Source of the DNA: Cordylochernes scorpioides
Lineage: Eukaryota; Arthropoda; Arachnida; Pseudoscorpiones; Chernetidae
Assembly: GCA_030710605.1 (NCBI GenBank)
Contig: CP092869.1
Span: 13,337,295-13,401,294 of the forward strand
DNA: 64,000 bases
Reading direction: 5' to 3'
Shown: positions 31,811 through 42,256 of the stretch, piece by piece
How positions within the stretch are numbered: position 1 is the stretch's first letter
How the letters are laid out: every line of letters starts with the position of its first letter
Notes under the pieces: generated by a model
What the model was told of the DNA's origin: nothing
The model's input: the letters and a program-made list of their open reading frames with translations, nothing else
Databases searched by the model: none
Translations under genes and position numbers: made by a program

Positions 31811-32002
31811 TTATTCTGAAATTGTAATTCTTTTCATCTCTACTTTCACGTTGTTCTTAAATCCGTACTGTGATTTGAAAGATTGGAAGCCTATATCTCT
31901 CATCGGTGTTTCTTCATATGTTTGGCTATAGCTCATCAATGAGTTCTCAGCTGTTTGGCTATAGCACATCAGTGAAATCTCAGCTGTTTGGCTATAACTC
32001 AT
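31811..32002 (-). other. Conserved coding-like tail joined to 11-residue repeats
   Basis: Minus frame of 63 residues: repeats of the MSYSQTAENSL type, then RDIGFQSFKSQYGFKNNVKV and KRITISE before a stop. The same tail is at 61985-62060 (minus; one-base deletion ahead of it) and at 36290-36366 (plus; T-F-K-P-Q-Y-G-F-K-N-N-V-K, ending R-V-T-I-S-E and a stop). Three dispersed copies keep this frame and the stop, suggesting a coding origin. Family not recognised. Confidence 0.4.
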
Positions 32003-33215
32003 CAGTTTCCTCTAAGCTGCTTGGTTATAGATCACCAGATTCTCAGCTGTTTAGCCATATCTCTCTCATCAGTGTCTTCTCATCTGCTTGGCTATAGCCC
32101 ATCAGTGTCCTCTAAGCTGCTTGGTTATAGATCACCAGCTTCTCATCACCAGATTCTTAGCTGTTTAGCCATATCTCTGTCATCCGTGTCTTCTCATCTG
32201 CTTGGCTATAGCCCATCAGTGTCCTCTAAGCTGCTTGGTTATAGATTCACCAGCTTCTCATCACCAGATTCTCAGCTGTTTAGCCATATCTCTCTCATCA
32301 GTGTCTTCTCATCTGTTTGGCTATAGCTCATCAGTGTCTTCTCATCTGTTTGGCTATAGCTCATCAGTGAATTCTAATCTGTTTGGCTATAGCTCATCAG
32401 TGTCTTCTCATCTGTTTGGCTATAGCTCATCAGTGTCTTCTCATCTGTTTGGCTATAGCTCATCAGTGAATTCTCATCTGTTTGGCTATAGCTCATCAGT
32501 GTCTTCTCATCTGTTTGGCTATAGCTCATCAGTGAATTCTCATCTGTTTGGCTATAGCTCATCAGTGTCTTCTCATCTGTTTGGCTATAGCTCATCAGTG
32601 AATTCTAATCTGTTTGGCTATAGCTCATCAGTGAATTCTAATCTGTTTGGCTATAGCTCATCAGTGAATTCTCATCTGTTTGGCTATAGCTCATCAGTGA
32701 ATTCTAATCTGTTTGGCTATAGCTCATCAGTGTCTTCTCATCTGTTTGGCTATAGCTCATCAGTGAATTCTAATCTGTTTGGCTATAGCTCTCATCAGTG
32801 TCTCTTCAGCTGTTTGGCCCAAGCACATCAGTGAGTTCTTAGCTGTTTGGCTATAGTTCATCAGTAAGTTCTTAGCTGTTTGGCTATAGCCCATCAGTGT
32901 CCTCTAAGCTGCTTGGTGATAGATCACTAGCTTCTCATCACCAGATTATTAGCTGTTTAGCCATATCTCTCTCATCAGTGAGTTCTCAGTTGTTTGGCTA
33001 TAGTTCATCATTAATTTCTTAGCTGTTTGGCTATAGCCCATCAATGTCCTCTAAGCTGCTTGGTGATAGATCACTAGCTTCTCATCACCAGATTATCAGC
33101 TGTTTAGCCATATCTCTCTCATCAGTGTCTTCTCATCTGTTTGGCTATAGCTCATCAGTGAATTCTCAGCTGTTTGACTATAGCTTATTAGTGAGTTTCC
33201 AGCTGTTTAACCAAT
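31900..33215. repeat. 33-bp minisatellite, copy A
   Basis: Unit TCAGTGTCTTCTCATCTGTT plus TGGCTATAGCTCA, 33 bp, so the reading frame is kept: plus FGYSSSVSSHL, minus MSYSQTDEKTL. 32289-32800 is very regular, alternating two unit types (GTGTCTTCTCAT and GTGAATTCTMAT). The edges contain higher-order units with CTAAGCTGCTTGGTTATAGA. Copy B array is 62060-62745. Confidence 0.95.
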
Positions 33216-33407
33216 CAGCTTTCAGAGAATACCTCCTTCAATACTAGGAAGAAAGGCCGGCGCGGACTACTAGGTCACGTTTCTCTATAAATACACCGTT
33301 ATCTTGAACGATAGGATGGGTGATAGATTTAATGGGAGGGGTATATAGGACGTAGTACCTATTAAACTCACTCACTGAAATATTCTACTTTATTATAACA
33401 AAGAGGG
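33216..33407. other. Conserved flank with TATA-like motifs
   Basis: Shared with 62746-62940. GGCCGGCGCGGACTACTAGG is GC-rich; CTCTATAAATACACC and GGGTATATAGGACG are TATA-like on the plus strand. No gene follows, so promoter function is not supported. Confidence 0.3.
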
Positions 33408-33660
33408 GAGGTCGGTGGAAGGATGGTCTAAACCATTGATTTTCGACCACAACGACCCGGGTTCGATTCCCGCATTGGACACTTTTTTCTGATTAAACAA
33501 AAAAAAATGCTCCAATGGTTCCCGATTCTTTCAAAATTCCAACCCCACCAGCGAGTACAAGTAATCAAACAGGGCTCTGGTACATTTGTAAAGTGCAAAT
33601 TCGAACTGCTTTTGACATGTGTAGACATGTGGTGTACTTACAGTAAAAGTAGTCGCCTTA
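33408..33660 (+). mobile_element. tRNA-derived SINE, 3'-truncated
   Basis: Head with intact B box GGTTCGATTCC (near 33468); the body stops at CAGTAAAAGTAGTCGCC, before the CATGATTATCATG segment. The copy B equivalent (62941-63250) is full length, so the tail was lost in A. Confidence 0.85.
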
Positions 33661-34079
33661 AATGGATAAATATGTATGCATATGCTTTCTTGAACGTTGG
33701 GTAGAACAAGAACATTAACTTGTTCCTAAACAACCTACGGAATGGCTCTGTTCTGTGACATCGATGTGTTTGTATGTTCAAGTTCATTCTTTAGAAGAGG
33801 TAACATTGACCGAATGATGAAGTCTGTAGCCATGCCGTAGACTTGCCAAGAACGTTCGAGGGCCAAGGTCAACTTTGTTATCATTGTCGCGGCAGTTTGG
33901 GCTCAAGGCCGGAGATAGAACGACAAGTGACGACATCTTCCTGAGCTTAGCTCGTTCCACATTCCATCGAAGGCTTTGTGGCTGTTCATTTGTCTGGATT
34001 ATCTGTAGCTTGCCTCATTGACTCGCCAACCTACAACTGTATAGTGTTGGAATATTACACATCTATAGACGAAGTCTTT
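33661..34079 (-). other. GC-richer segment with short conserved frame
   Basis: Matches 63240-63680. The minus frame from the ATG near 33890 reads MITKLTLALERSWQVYGMAT and is shared with copy B; the copies differ by a 6-bp in-frame indel (D-F-I-I against D-R-C-Y-I-I). In A a stop comes soon after SMSQNRAI. No family recognised. Confidence 0.3.
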
Positions 34080-34510
34080 CTTATTTTGAAGAACTGTAAA
34101 TATCGGTCAGACAATTTCTATCTTTAACAATGTATGCTGAATGTATATGGATCAAAACATTCTCTCTGTTACGAATATGTTCAGATTCGTATCAGTCAAT
34201 CTGAATTAGTATGAATCGAAGCTACAGTGTTCTACTTACTGGGAAGATGCCATGCCACATTCCCTGGACACTTTCATTTTTCCGTTTATCATTACTCTTC
34301 ACAATTCATCCTTTCATACTTCATCCCTAAGGATAGAAATAGTCATTATTGTTGCATTATTACACAGAGTAACAATGGCTATAGATGAGCTCGTGTTTGA
34401 AAAGGAACTTGTATGTATATAATAATTATTGTTTTTGTTGTTTTCACGTGTAAAACATATACCAAGATATGTTTTGTATAATTGCTATTAATAATAAATA
34501 ATATGTAAAA
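34080..34510 (+). repeat. Unclassified 400-bp repeat, inverted copy
   Basis: Inverse of 2640-3040. Contains ACAATGGCTATAGATGAGCT and CCATGCCACATTCCCTGGAC. Frame broken. Confidence 0.7.
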
Positions 34511-34683
34511 TTGTATTGGTTACGGATTCATCCTTCTTACTTACTTTAATTACATAACACATAGAACCAGCTCGGCAGCTCGCATAGCCCCTGAATAAAA
34601 CATCCCGTTTATCTGCAGAATAGTCTGTTTGCAGTTGAGAATAGAGTCTTGTTTTTTTTTTCGCAAACTCTTTCGTTTTTAAG
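34511..34683. other. Unassigned
   Basis: No copy in the window and nothing recognised. Confidence 0.4.
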
Positions 34684-35165
34684 AAAAAGGCATCTCTTTA
34701 TCCAGCAACTTAAAATTGCCGATAGCTTACGCCATCTATCGGAATAAATATCAACATTTTATTGATTTTTTAATTATTCCAGAATTTGACCAAATAACCA
34801 TTCTTGATTAATCAAGAAAACCTAATTCTTGATTAATCAAGAAAACCTAATTCTTGGCCAATTCTGGAATAATTAAAAATTAATGAATAGTAGATATTGT
34901 AAAAAAAAAATAAAAGTATTTATTAATTTTATTATTTTTATTTACAGAGTAGTTATTTTTATGTTTATATTTTGCTACTCTGTAAATTTCCCTTGTGGCT
35001 TATCTTTTGTTTACCTTTCATAGTTTGTCCTTGCCCGAAATAAATTGTTGTCTCCTCCTGAAGTTTTTGTCTTCCCTAATTTTCCACGTGACAATATTTA
35101 TTCCGATAGATGACGCAAGCCATCAGCAACTTTAAGTTGCATGATAAAGAGATGCCTTTGTCTTA
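34684..35165. repeat. Inverted pair of pseudo-LTR ends
   Basis: Left arm AGGCATCTCTTTATCCAGCA...CGCCATCTATCGG...TTAATTATTCCAGAATTTG; right arm is the inverse, TTGGCCAATTCTGGAATAAT and, after about 190 bp of other sequence (34896-35090), TTATTCCGATAGATGACGCA...AGAGATGCC. The centre has CTTGATTAATCAAG twice, the segment that follows the hammerhead at 44241-44288. The ribozyme itself is absent. Confidence 0.7.
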
Positions 35166-35850
35166 ATTTATGAACCTTATCCCAGTACAATATCACATTT
35201 GTACTATTATTTTTCAAATCTTTCGTTTTTGTCATTTAAAGCTCACAGAGCTCTAATATATCTTGAAGTCCCTTTGCTTCTCAAGACATTCCCTATGTCC
35301 CTGTGCACATGGGAATACCATCTTCAATCAAGGCTGCCCTCAGCCACTCCTATGTTCTACACTGACGTACGTCCTTCAAGTGAAAGTTGTCCTTGAGCTT
35401 GTAAAAAGGATGTTTACGGAAATTATCACCGTTTTCCTCTATCTCTTTCTATCCTTGTATTCCTGTACATTCGTCCATTTCTTGTAACTTATTTGAAACT
35501 TCGGATATCATTGTTTATTTTAGTGAAGTGTAGACAATCGAGAATTTAAACAATTGTATTGATTCTTCTCTTTTTATGTTTGATGTGTGTAAAAATCAAA
35601 TAGACTTCTATGTAAGAAAAATAGTTCACCCCTTCAGCAAGAAGAAAGATCGTTAAGAATCCACATTTTACACAGAAACCTATACTCAAAGAAGGAAGAA
35701 ATGAGTATAGTAAGTTTGCATCTTGATATTAAAGAAGAAAACACTCATTTAAGTTGTTAAACGATTAATAATTATTACGTTGATTTGAAGAGGTAGAGGA
35801 TAAATTTGGATGTAAGTATTTGATGCTCACACAGCTCTTCAGTTGTCAAG
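35166..35850. other. Unassigned
   Basis: Frames 35199-35396 and 35263-35487 overlap and are unrecognised. AT-rich from 35510. No copy elsewhere in the window. Confidence 0.4.
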
Positions 35851-36289
35851 ATTTTTCAGCCTTTCGAACAAAGAAGGAAAAACGCCCAGGGTGGATCCTT
35901 CGACCCATATAGTCACTCGAGACGCTTCAGGTCAAAGTGTTCCAAAAACTAACAAAAAAAGAGTAAAAATTGAACAGAAAATAGCCAAGTAGGTGAAGAC
36001 AAGTGTAGCCGCCTCCAAAATTAAATACATTCCCGAGGCACGTTTGTGTTTTTTGTGTAGGCGATGGCGCGTGGCTGAACTTCCTCTTCTGTCTTATGGT
36101 TGGTTTGGCGCCGCTTACATTCCTGTTGTTGTTCGGTCAGGTGGGGATAACGGCTGTGGTGGTTCGTCACAGCTACTGGATAGGCAAATTACGTTTAACA
36201 ACGGTTTTCTGACAAAGAAATCAACTAACTGAACTCAAATAGCTTCAAACAGTCGAAACTGTCGTATATGGAAGTCCCTGGAAACGAAG
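35851..36289 (+). other. GC-richer segment with open frame, unrecognised
   Basis: Frame 35993-36232 (79 residues: ARLCFLCRRWRVAELPLLSY, then GGDNGCGGSSQLL) and preceding basic stretches near 35870-35990. Base composition differs from the flanks. It lies just upstream of the conserved tail at 36290-36366, so the two could be parts of one decayed gene or element. No domain recognised. Confidence 0.25.
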
Positions 36290-36366
36290 ACAACATTCAA
36301 ACCACAGTACGGATTCAAGAACAACGTGAAAGAAGTAGTGCAAAGAGTTACAATTTCAGAATAACG
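36290..36366 (+). other. Third copy of the conserved F-K-P-Q-Y-G-F-K tail
   Basis: Reads TTFKPQYGFKNNVKEVVQRV then TISE and stop. Followed by sequence shared with 31680-31830. Here it is not joined to the 33-bp minisatellite. Confidence 0.4.
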
Positions 36367-36654
36367 GTTGCTACGGCAATTGTATAGCTGGTAGATCCTG
36401 CAATATGAGGTAACGGATTACAGAGACGTTTTAATCTACCCCACAGAGATGATTAGAGCAATTACAATCAATTCCATCCTTGAGAAGAGCAAAGGATGAA
36501 GCATGCTGGTACCATGATGTGATAGAAATCCACCTTTCAGTAAGAGATAACATCAGCCAACTGAATCCGCAACAAGGGGTTAAATAAAGTAAACTTCGTT
36601 CAATCATGGTATCAAATAGAAAACCCAAACAAAGAAAACCTTAGAAGAGAATCC
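36367..36654. other. Shared 3' flank, then unassigned
   Basis: 36367-36480 is the inverse of 31690-31810. 36480-36654 has nothing recognised. Confidence 0.4.
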
Positions 36655-37020
36655 GCATGTTGTTGTCGTGTCCAATGGAGAGCTTCAGATGTCTCCATAC
36701 ATCTCTATCACAGCAATGTCCTCTATCTTGGATGTGTAAAGCTGCTGTTCTGGGTCCATGTCAATTTTCTGTTGTTGTCGTGTCCAATGAAGAGCCTCAA
36801 ATGTCTCCATGCATCTCTATCACAGCAGTCACAATGTGTTTTATCTTGGGTGTTTAAAACTGCTGTTCTGGGTCCATTTCAAATTTCTGCAAGGCTGCGA
36901 TCATTGCTGGACATGAAAATATGTGAGTAGGTGTTAGTTCCACACCAGGACAATTGTCCTGTAGGTTCTTGTGCCATCTGGATGTATTGTCATTCCTTCA
37001 TGTCGAACCAAACCTCCCCT
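36655..37020 (-). pseudogene. LINE carboxy-terminal remnant and tail units
   Basis: Minus strand: about two 118-bp tail units, then the knuckle-coding region (CAATTGTCCTGGTGTGGAAC, HIFSC-like) with a deletion between PDGTRT and the knuckle. Dead. Confidence 0.8.
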
Positions 37021-37330
37021 CAGTGCCTCCTGGACCTTTAGAATATTCGACCAATTTCTAGTTAGTTACCAAGGTCGCTAAGATGGCAACGTAACACATT
37101 TTTCAATGAAGAACAAAACAGAAAGCATCCAGTTAGTTATCCAGATTGAAATCAGGTCACCTACGTCCATTGTTCTATAAAGAAAGGACAAAAACCTTCC
37201 ATAAAAATGCACAAAATACAAAATAGAAGAGGCCACCACCATTCTCCAGCCTATACTCAAATTAAAGGGCGATAACGTGCCATCTATTTATAAGAAATGG
37301 AAGCATTTAAAGCATGAATATTTATTTTTA
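37021..37330. other. Unassigned
   Basis: Frame 37078-37260 (minus) is not recognised. No copy in the window. Confidence 0.4.
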
Positions 37331-37463
37331 AATATAAAACAAACTTCTATTGTCCTTACTGCGATGAAAAATATTGGAAGGGCTTCGCCCATCAGTCGTT
37401 AACCCTCTCAGCAGTTTCACCAATTTAATCTACCAGACCGCTTCTCTTGGAACTCTAATACTT
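37331..37463 (-). repeat. Hammerhead-like repeat at the gap edge
   Basis: Minus strand TTGGTGAAACTGCTGAGAGG, GTTAACGACTGATGGGCGAA, GCCC. Same family as 49050-49135 with drift in CTGATGAG. Confidence 0.5.
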
Positions 37464-37563
37464 NNNNNNNNNNNNNNNNNNNNNNNNNNNNNNNNNNNNN
37501 NNNNNNNNNNNNNNNNNNNNNNNNNNNNNNNNNNNNNNNNNNNNNNNNNNNNNNNNNNNNNNN
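37464..37563. other. Assembly gap of exactly 100 N
   Basis: Exactly 100 unknown bases, the usual placeholder for a scaffold join of unknown size. Reading frames crossing it are artefacts. Its right edge is also the start of copy B of the long duplicated unit, which matters for judging whether the duplication is real. Confidence 0.99.
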
Positions 37564-37631
37564 ATGGAGTCTACAAACGAACATAATAAAAGCATTTTGT
37601 TTTCCATATCTAAACTTCAGCATATTTGTAT

Positions 37632-37675
37632 CTTCACGCTGACGAACGCCAACAGCGCGAAACACATTCGTGGAT
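37632..37675 (+). ncRNA. Hammerhead ribozyme motif, decayed
   Basis: Counterpart of 1411-1450. CTGACGA and GAAAC are kept, but stem III reads ACACAT instead of ACGCGT, so the AC/GT pairs are weakened to AC/AT. Same A-C mismatch at stem II. Likely inactive. Confidence 0.65.
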
Positions 37676-37840
37676 GGCTTTTCTTGATTTATCAAGAAAC
37701 TGATTTGGCCAAATATCAGGGAACCGGCTATATCAATGTTTAGTTGATTTCTGTTCCACCAGATAGCGTTCTGCCTTCTGTAAAGCACATGTGCTCCTGG
37801 TCAGGAGATATGCTTTCTTTATTTTTAATTTGTATCTTTG

Positions 37841-38089
37841 TACCATTTCTTTGTCAAGTATCATAAATAACTGTGTGGTATCAACAATGAAGCTTTATTA
37901 GTCCACCTACTCCTCTGTATAAGTGATCTGAGGCTAGGATATATACATTTAGAACTTCTATTACACACTGCTACATCTTTTTCCTGCCCACCACAGTCTT
38001 TATTGCAGGGGAAGTATGAAATTTAGCTGCCTTTACATCATTCTAACCGAATATTGCTTTCATCAATCAAAGATCTTTTTCCATTGTTG
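37841..38089. other. Unassigned, copy B only
   Basis: First part of the segment absent from copy A. No recognised content. Confidence 0.4.
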
Positions 38090-39290
38090 TTGTTGATGTT
38101 GTTGTCCAATGAAGAGCCTCAGATGTCTCCATACATCTCTATCACAGCAGTCACAATGTCCTCTATCTTGGGTGTGTAAAACTGCTGCTCTGGGTCCATG
38201 TCAAGTTTCTGTTGTCGTGTCCAACGAAGAGCCTCGGATGTCTCCATACATCTCTATCACAGCAATGTTATCTTGGATGTTTTAAAGCTTCTGCTCTGGG
38301 TCCATGTCAATTTCCTGTTGTTGTCGTGTCCAATGAAGAGCCTCAGATGTCTCTATACATCTCTATCACAGTAGACGCAATTTCCATTATTTTTGGGTGT
38401 GTAAGACTGCTGCTCTGGGTCCATGTCACTTTTCTGTTGTTGTCGTGTCCAATGAAGAGCCTCAGATGTCTCCATATATCTCTATCACAGCAGTCACAAT
38501 GTCCACTATCTTGGGTGTGTAAAACTGCTGCTCTGGGTCCATGTCAATTTTCTGTTGTTGTCGTGTCCAATGAAGAGCTTCAGATGTCCCCGTACATCTC
38601 TATCACAGCAGTCGCAATGTCCACTATCTTGGGTGTGTAAAGCTGCTGTTCTGGGTCCATGTCAATTTTCTGTTGTTGTTGTGTCCAATGAAGAGCCTCA
38701 GATGTCTCCATACATCTCTATTACAGCAGTCGCAATGTCCTCTATCTTGTGTGTGTAAAGCTGCTGCTCTGGATCCATGTCAATTTTCTGTTGTTGTCGT
38801 GTCCAATGAAGAGCTTCAGATGTCTCCATACATCTCTATCACAGCAGAAGCAATGTCCTCTATCTTGGGTGTGTAAAACTGCTGCTCTGGGTCCATGTCA
38901 CTTTTCTGTTGTTGTCGTGTCCAATGAAGAGCTTCAGATGTCCCCTTACATCTCTATCACAGCAGTCGCAATGTCCTCTATCTTGGGTGTGTAAAGCTGC
39001 TGTTCTGGGTCCATGTCAATTTTCTGTTGTTGTTGTGTCCAATGAAGAGCCTCAGATGTCTATATACATCTCTATTACAGCAGTCGCAATGTCCTCTATC
39101 TTGTGTGTGTAAAGCTGCTGCTCTGGGTCCATGTCAATTTTCTGTTGTTGTCGTGTCCAATGAAGAGCTTCAGATGTTTCAGTACATCTCTATCACAGCA
39201 ATATCATCTATCTTGGGTGTGTAAAGCTGCTGCTCTGGATCCATGTCAATTTTCTGTAAGGCTGCGTCCATTGCTGAAAATCTTTTTCAT
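38090..39290 (-). repeat. LINE 3' tail array, about ten 118-bp units
   Basis: Ten tandem units of the LINE terminal segment (GTGTCCAATGAAGAGCCTCA, CATCTCTATCACAGCAGTCG, CTGCTCTGGGTCCATGTCAA). It ends at AAGGCTGCGTCCATTGCTG, where the coding part would begin and is truncated. Two unit types alternate in part (CAGATGTCCCC and CAGATGTCTCC), suggesting expansion of a dimer. Small frames here are shadows. Confidence 0.93.
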
Positions 39291-39721
39291 TGACGGGGTA
39301 TAAGAGTTATACTTCCGACCTCTCAATATTACTTGCTATCAACAAATCAACATAAGTTCAAGTATTCTCAGAAGTAATTGGAGTTATTCAAATGGGGGGG
39401 ATAAAGAAACAACAACAAACCTTCTCAAGTTCCTGATAATACCAAAGAGGTCAACGGGCAGATTTAAAAAAATATATTAAATCATTGCAGTTATATATAT
39501 AGTGCATTAGCGCGCCATCTGTTATGAAAAATCGAAACTATTATATACGCGTAAGATTCTTTTACAAATTAAACAATTTCTACTGCCCTTACTGCAATGG
39601 AAAAATTAATCACCACTAATGAGCCAGGCCCTCCCATTAATTTTTGCATTGCAGTAAGGGCAGTAGAAATTGTTTAATTTTAAAAATAATGATACGCGTC
39701 TATAATAGTTTCGAATAAATA
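39291..39721. repeat. Palindrome with AAACAATTTCTACTGCCCTT arms
   Basis: 39571-39681 is a near-perfect palindrome: AACAATTTCTACTGCCCTTA, CTGCAATG... mirrored by CATTGCAGTAAGGGCAGTAG. The centre holds CACTAATGAGCCAGGCCCTC, a degraded hammerhead-like core. Related to 49000-49135. Flanks are unassigned. Confidence 0.75.
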
Positions 39722-40187
39722 TAGAGAAATTACCTTTTATTATGAACTACATATATACATATATACCAAAGATGTGTTTGTTTTCCACTCCGTTTGTTGT
39801 TTCAAGGTGAAATTACGCAGACTTTTCTAGGAGAGTGAAGAAAGATTTTGGAGAGATTCCGAAAATACGCTGGTCCTAGAAGATAGAACTCTTTCAACCG
39901 TAGATCCTTTCGAGATGGCTACGTCTCTAGAGAACATGTTTCCTTCAGAAAAAGACAATGTAGATCTCTCTTAACATTAAGAGTAGACAAAGAGGATGCA
40001 CCAATGTGATTAGTACTTCTGGGAAACGATTATCTAGATACCAGTGTGTACCATTACGTTCGAATTAAGTAAAAAAAAAACAGCATCCCTAATAAGTATA
40101 AAATGGTTTAGACATTCATTTAAAAAACAACTAGATAAACGTAACTGGGGATATGTGAAGTAAAAAAACAAGATTTTTTTAAGTTGT
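39722..40187. other. Unassigned; copy B of 1672-2106
   Basis: The palindrome found at 2107-2242 in A is missing here (A-only). Confidence 0.5.
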
Positions 40188-40499
40188 CTAAAGCAGAGTA
40201 GAAGTGTCACCGATTGAGCCAGGATTGCGACAATCTTGGTGACAGCTCTTATCTCCGGGATGTTTCTTGAGGCACCGAGAATTCCATCTTTCCATCGACA
40301 CAACCTTTGCCTGAACTTCTAGTGAAATCCTTTCATTTCTACTTGTTATAGCATCACCCTTGGAATAAAGTGCCAAACTAAAATCCTTTAGCGACGTTTA
40401 ACAAGTTTTACCGTAAATGTTTCTTTTTACAGAACGTAAAATCGTAATTTTCATTATTTTAAGGAGAAATAACTCTTGTGTTATTAAAGCAAGTAAGAA
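40188..40499 (-). other. Short open frame, copy B of 2311-2505
   Basis: 62 residues (40188-40376, minus). See the copy A entry; coding status doubtful. Confidence 0.25.
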
Positions 40500-40930
40500 G
40501 GATGAATCCGTAACCAATTTAACTTTGCATATTATTTATTATTAATAGCAATTATACAAAACAAATATTTGTATATGTTTTACGTGAAAACAACAAAAAC
40601 TATAATTATTATATACAAGTTCCTTTTCAAACACGAGCTCATCTATAGCCATTGTTACTCTGTGTAATATTTCAACAATAAAGATTATTTCTAACCTTAG
40701 GGATGAAGTATGAAAGGATTAATTGTGAAGAGTAATGATAAACGGAAAAATGAAAGTTTCCAGGGAATGTGGCATGGCATCTGCCCGGTAAGCAGAACAC
40801 TGTAGCTTCAATTCATACTTCACTAATTGAAATTGACTGATATCAATCTGAACAAATTCTGAACAGAGAGATTTATTGTTTTGATCCATATACATCCAGC
40901 ATACATTGTTAAAGATAGAAATTGTCTGAA
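40500..40930 (-). repeat. Unclassified 400-bp repeat, copy B
   Basis: Same orientation as 2640-3040. The 123-residue frame of A is not open here. Confidence 0.7.
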
Positions 40931-41505
40931 CGATATTTATAGTTCTTCAAAATAAGAAAAACTTCGGCTAGAGATGTTTTATATTTTTGAATTTTGGTCA
41001 AAAAGCTTTAAAGAACTTTGAATACATTTGTTAAAGAGAGAGGTACCATTTTTTCACACACATACACACACATATATATATATGTTATATTAAAATATTT
41101 TTTTATTTAAAATTGTTATATTAAAATATTATTTTATTTAAAATTATATATTTCATAGATACAAATACTCTGCTAAATCGACCGCCAGGGGTCACGCTTC
41201 CACTATATAAAAACTCGTTGTTGTTTTTCCCCGATGGCCGGCTCAAAACTTTTGTACATTATGTAAATAATATTTTGTTTTCCTTATTCTACTCGCCTTA
41301 AGCCAGGCAGTACTTTAATCAAATTACGTTTTTCATATATATATTCCATAGCTCAAATAAAGAAATCTCTAATCAAGACTTTATATTTTCAAGATTATTA
41401 TTTCAACCACGACTGCACCACCATTGCCATAATCCTCAACATGATCAAAAATCAAGCAGAAAATCTCATTCATCTTTATTTATAACATATATTAATATTA
41501 ATATA
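40931..41505. other. Unassigned; copy B of 3041-3596
   Basis: Includes a short local duplication (TTATATTAAAATATT) around 41087-41135 that is not in A. Confidence 0.5.
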
Positions 41506-41682
41506 CAGTTAAACCTGTCTATAGCGCCCCCTCTTGGTACTCACCAAAATAGGGTGCTATAGAAAGGGGGTGCTATAGACAGGACACTTTTAATGTAAAT
41601 CGCATCGTACTACGTATTTAAAATCGGCCGCTATAGAGAGGGAGGCGTTATTTAGAGGGGGCGCTATAGACAGGTTTAACTG
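41506..41682. mobile_element. 177-bp MITE with TA target duplication, copy B
   Basis: Same length and ends as 3597-3773. Confidence 0.88.
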
Positions 41683-41978
41683 TATATATGCAAAATATTA
41701 CCATAGAAAAATAAAATCATGTCGACTTCTCAAAGTACAATTGTAGTACTTTTATAAATTATATTTTCTGAAAAGGTCTTCGTCTTTTTAATGATGAAGC
41801 AAGAGAGATGTCAATTTGTCATACGCCCATGTGATGGTATCTATCTCTACGTAACGTCCAGTGATTTCATACATTAATGAACAAGTCATTCCGAACTGAT
41901 AACTGATGAATTCTACGTTTTTCTTGATTATTCTGTCGTTGAATTATGACCCACTCTTTCTTTAATCTTTTTTCTTTT

Positions 41979-42256
41979 GCTTATCCCTAGTACACATGGT
42001 ACAGGCCATGATAATCATGGTGGGTAGAAGTAGGCGACTGCTTTTACTGTAAGTGCACCACATGTCTACACATATGAAAAGCAGTTCGACTTTGCACTTA
42101 CAAATATGCCAGAGCCCCGTTTGATTACTTGCACTCGCTGGAGGGGTTGGACTTTTGCAAGAATCGCAAGAAAAAAGTGCCCAATGTGGGATTCGAACCT
42201 GTATCATAGTTATCGAAAATCGACACTTTGTACCATTCGTTCACTAAGCCTCCTCA
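41979..42256 (-). mobile_element. tRNA-derived SINE, copy B
   Basis: Counterpart of 4071-4350 with the same variant tRNA head. Confidence 0.88.

Larger units (their letters stand above)
1338..34400. repeat. Long duplicated unit, copy A
   Basis: This block reappears in the same orientation at 37564-64000. Anchors seen by eye: 1338-1610 matches 37564-37840; 1672-8400 matches 39722-48020; 8340-11270 matches 48880-50892; 22998-25990 matches 51337-55230; 25980-30990 matches 55210-60735; 31000-34400 matches 61165-64000. Copy A carries an extra 1.26 kb at 8935-10190 and an extra 11.3 kb at 11722-22997. The right edge cannot be fixed because copy B runs off the window. Real tandem duplication and uncollapsed haplotypes are both possible. 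Confidence 0.93.

Noticed and set aside
32202..32834. 210-residue plus-strand frame of FGYSSSVSSHL repeats as a structural or silk-like gene
   Set aside because: Any 33-bp minisatellite without a stop in the unit stays open; the frame has no start context or conserved end on this strand, and the array differs freely between copies.
33284..33345. TATA-box promoter (TATAAATA; GTATATAGG)
   Set aside because: No downstream gene; an AT-rich region yields such motifs by chance, and the next feature is a SINE.
37374..37788. Frames spanning the N gap on both strands
   Set aside because: They are translations through 100 unknown bases, so have no meaning.
38212..38640. 142-residue frame in the 118-bp array
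   Set aside because: It is the antisense of LINE tail units; the 118-bp period shifts frame each unit.
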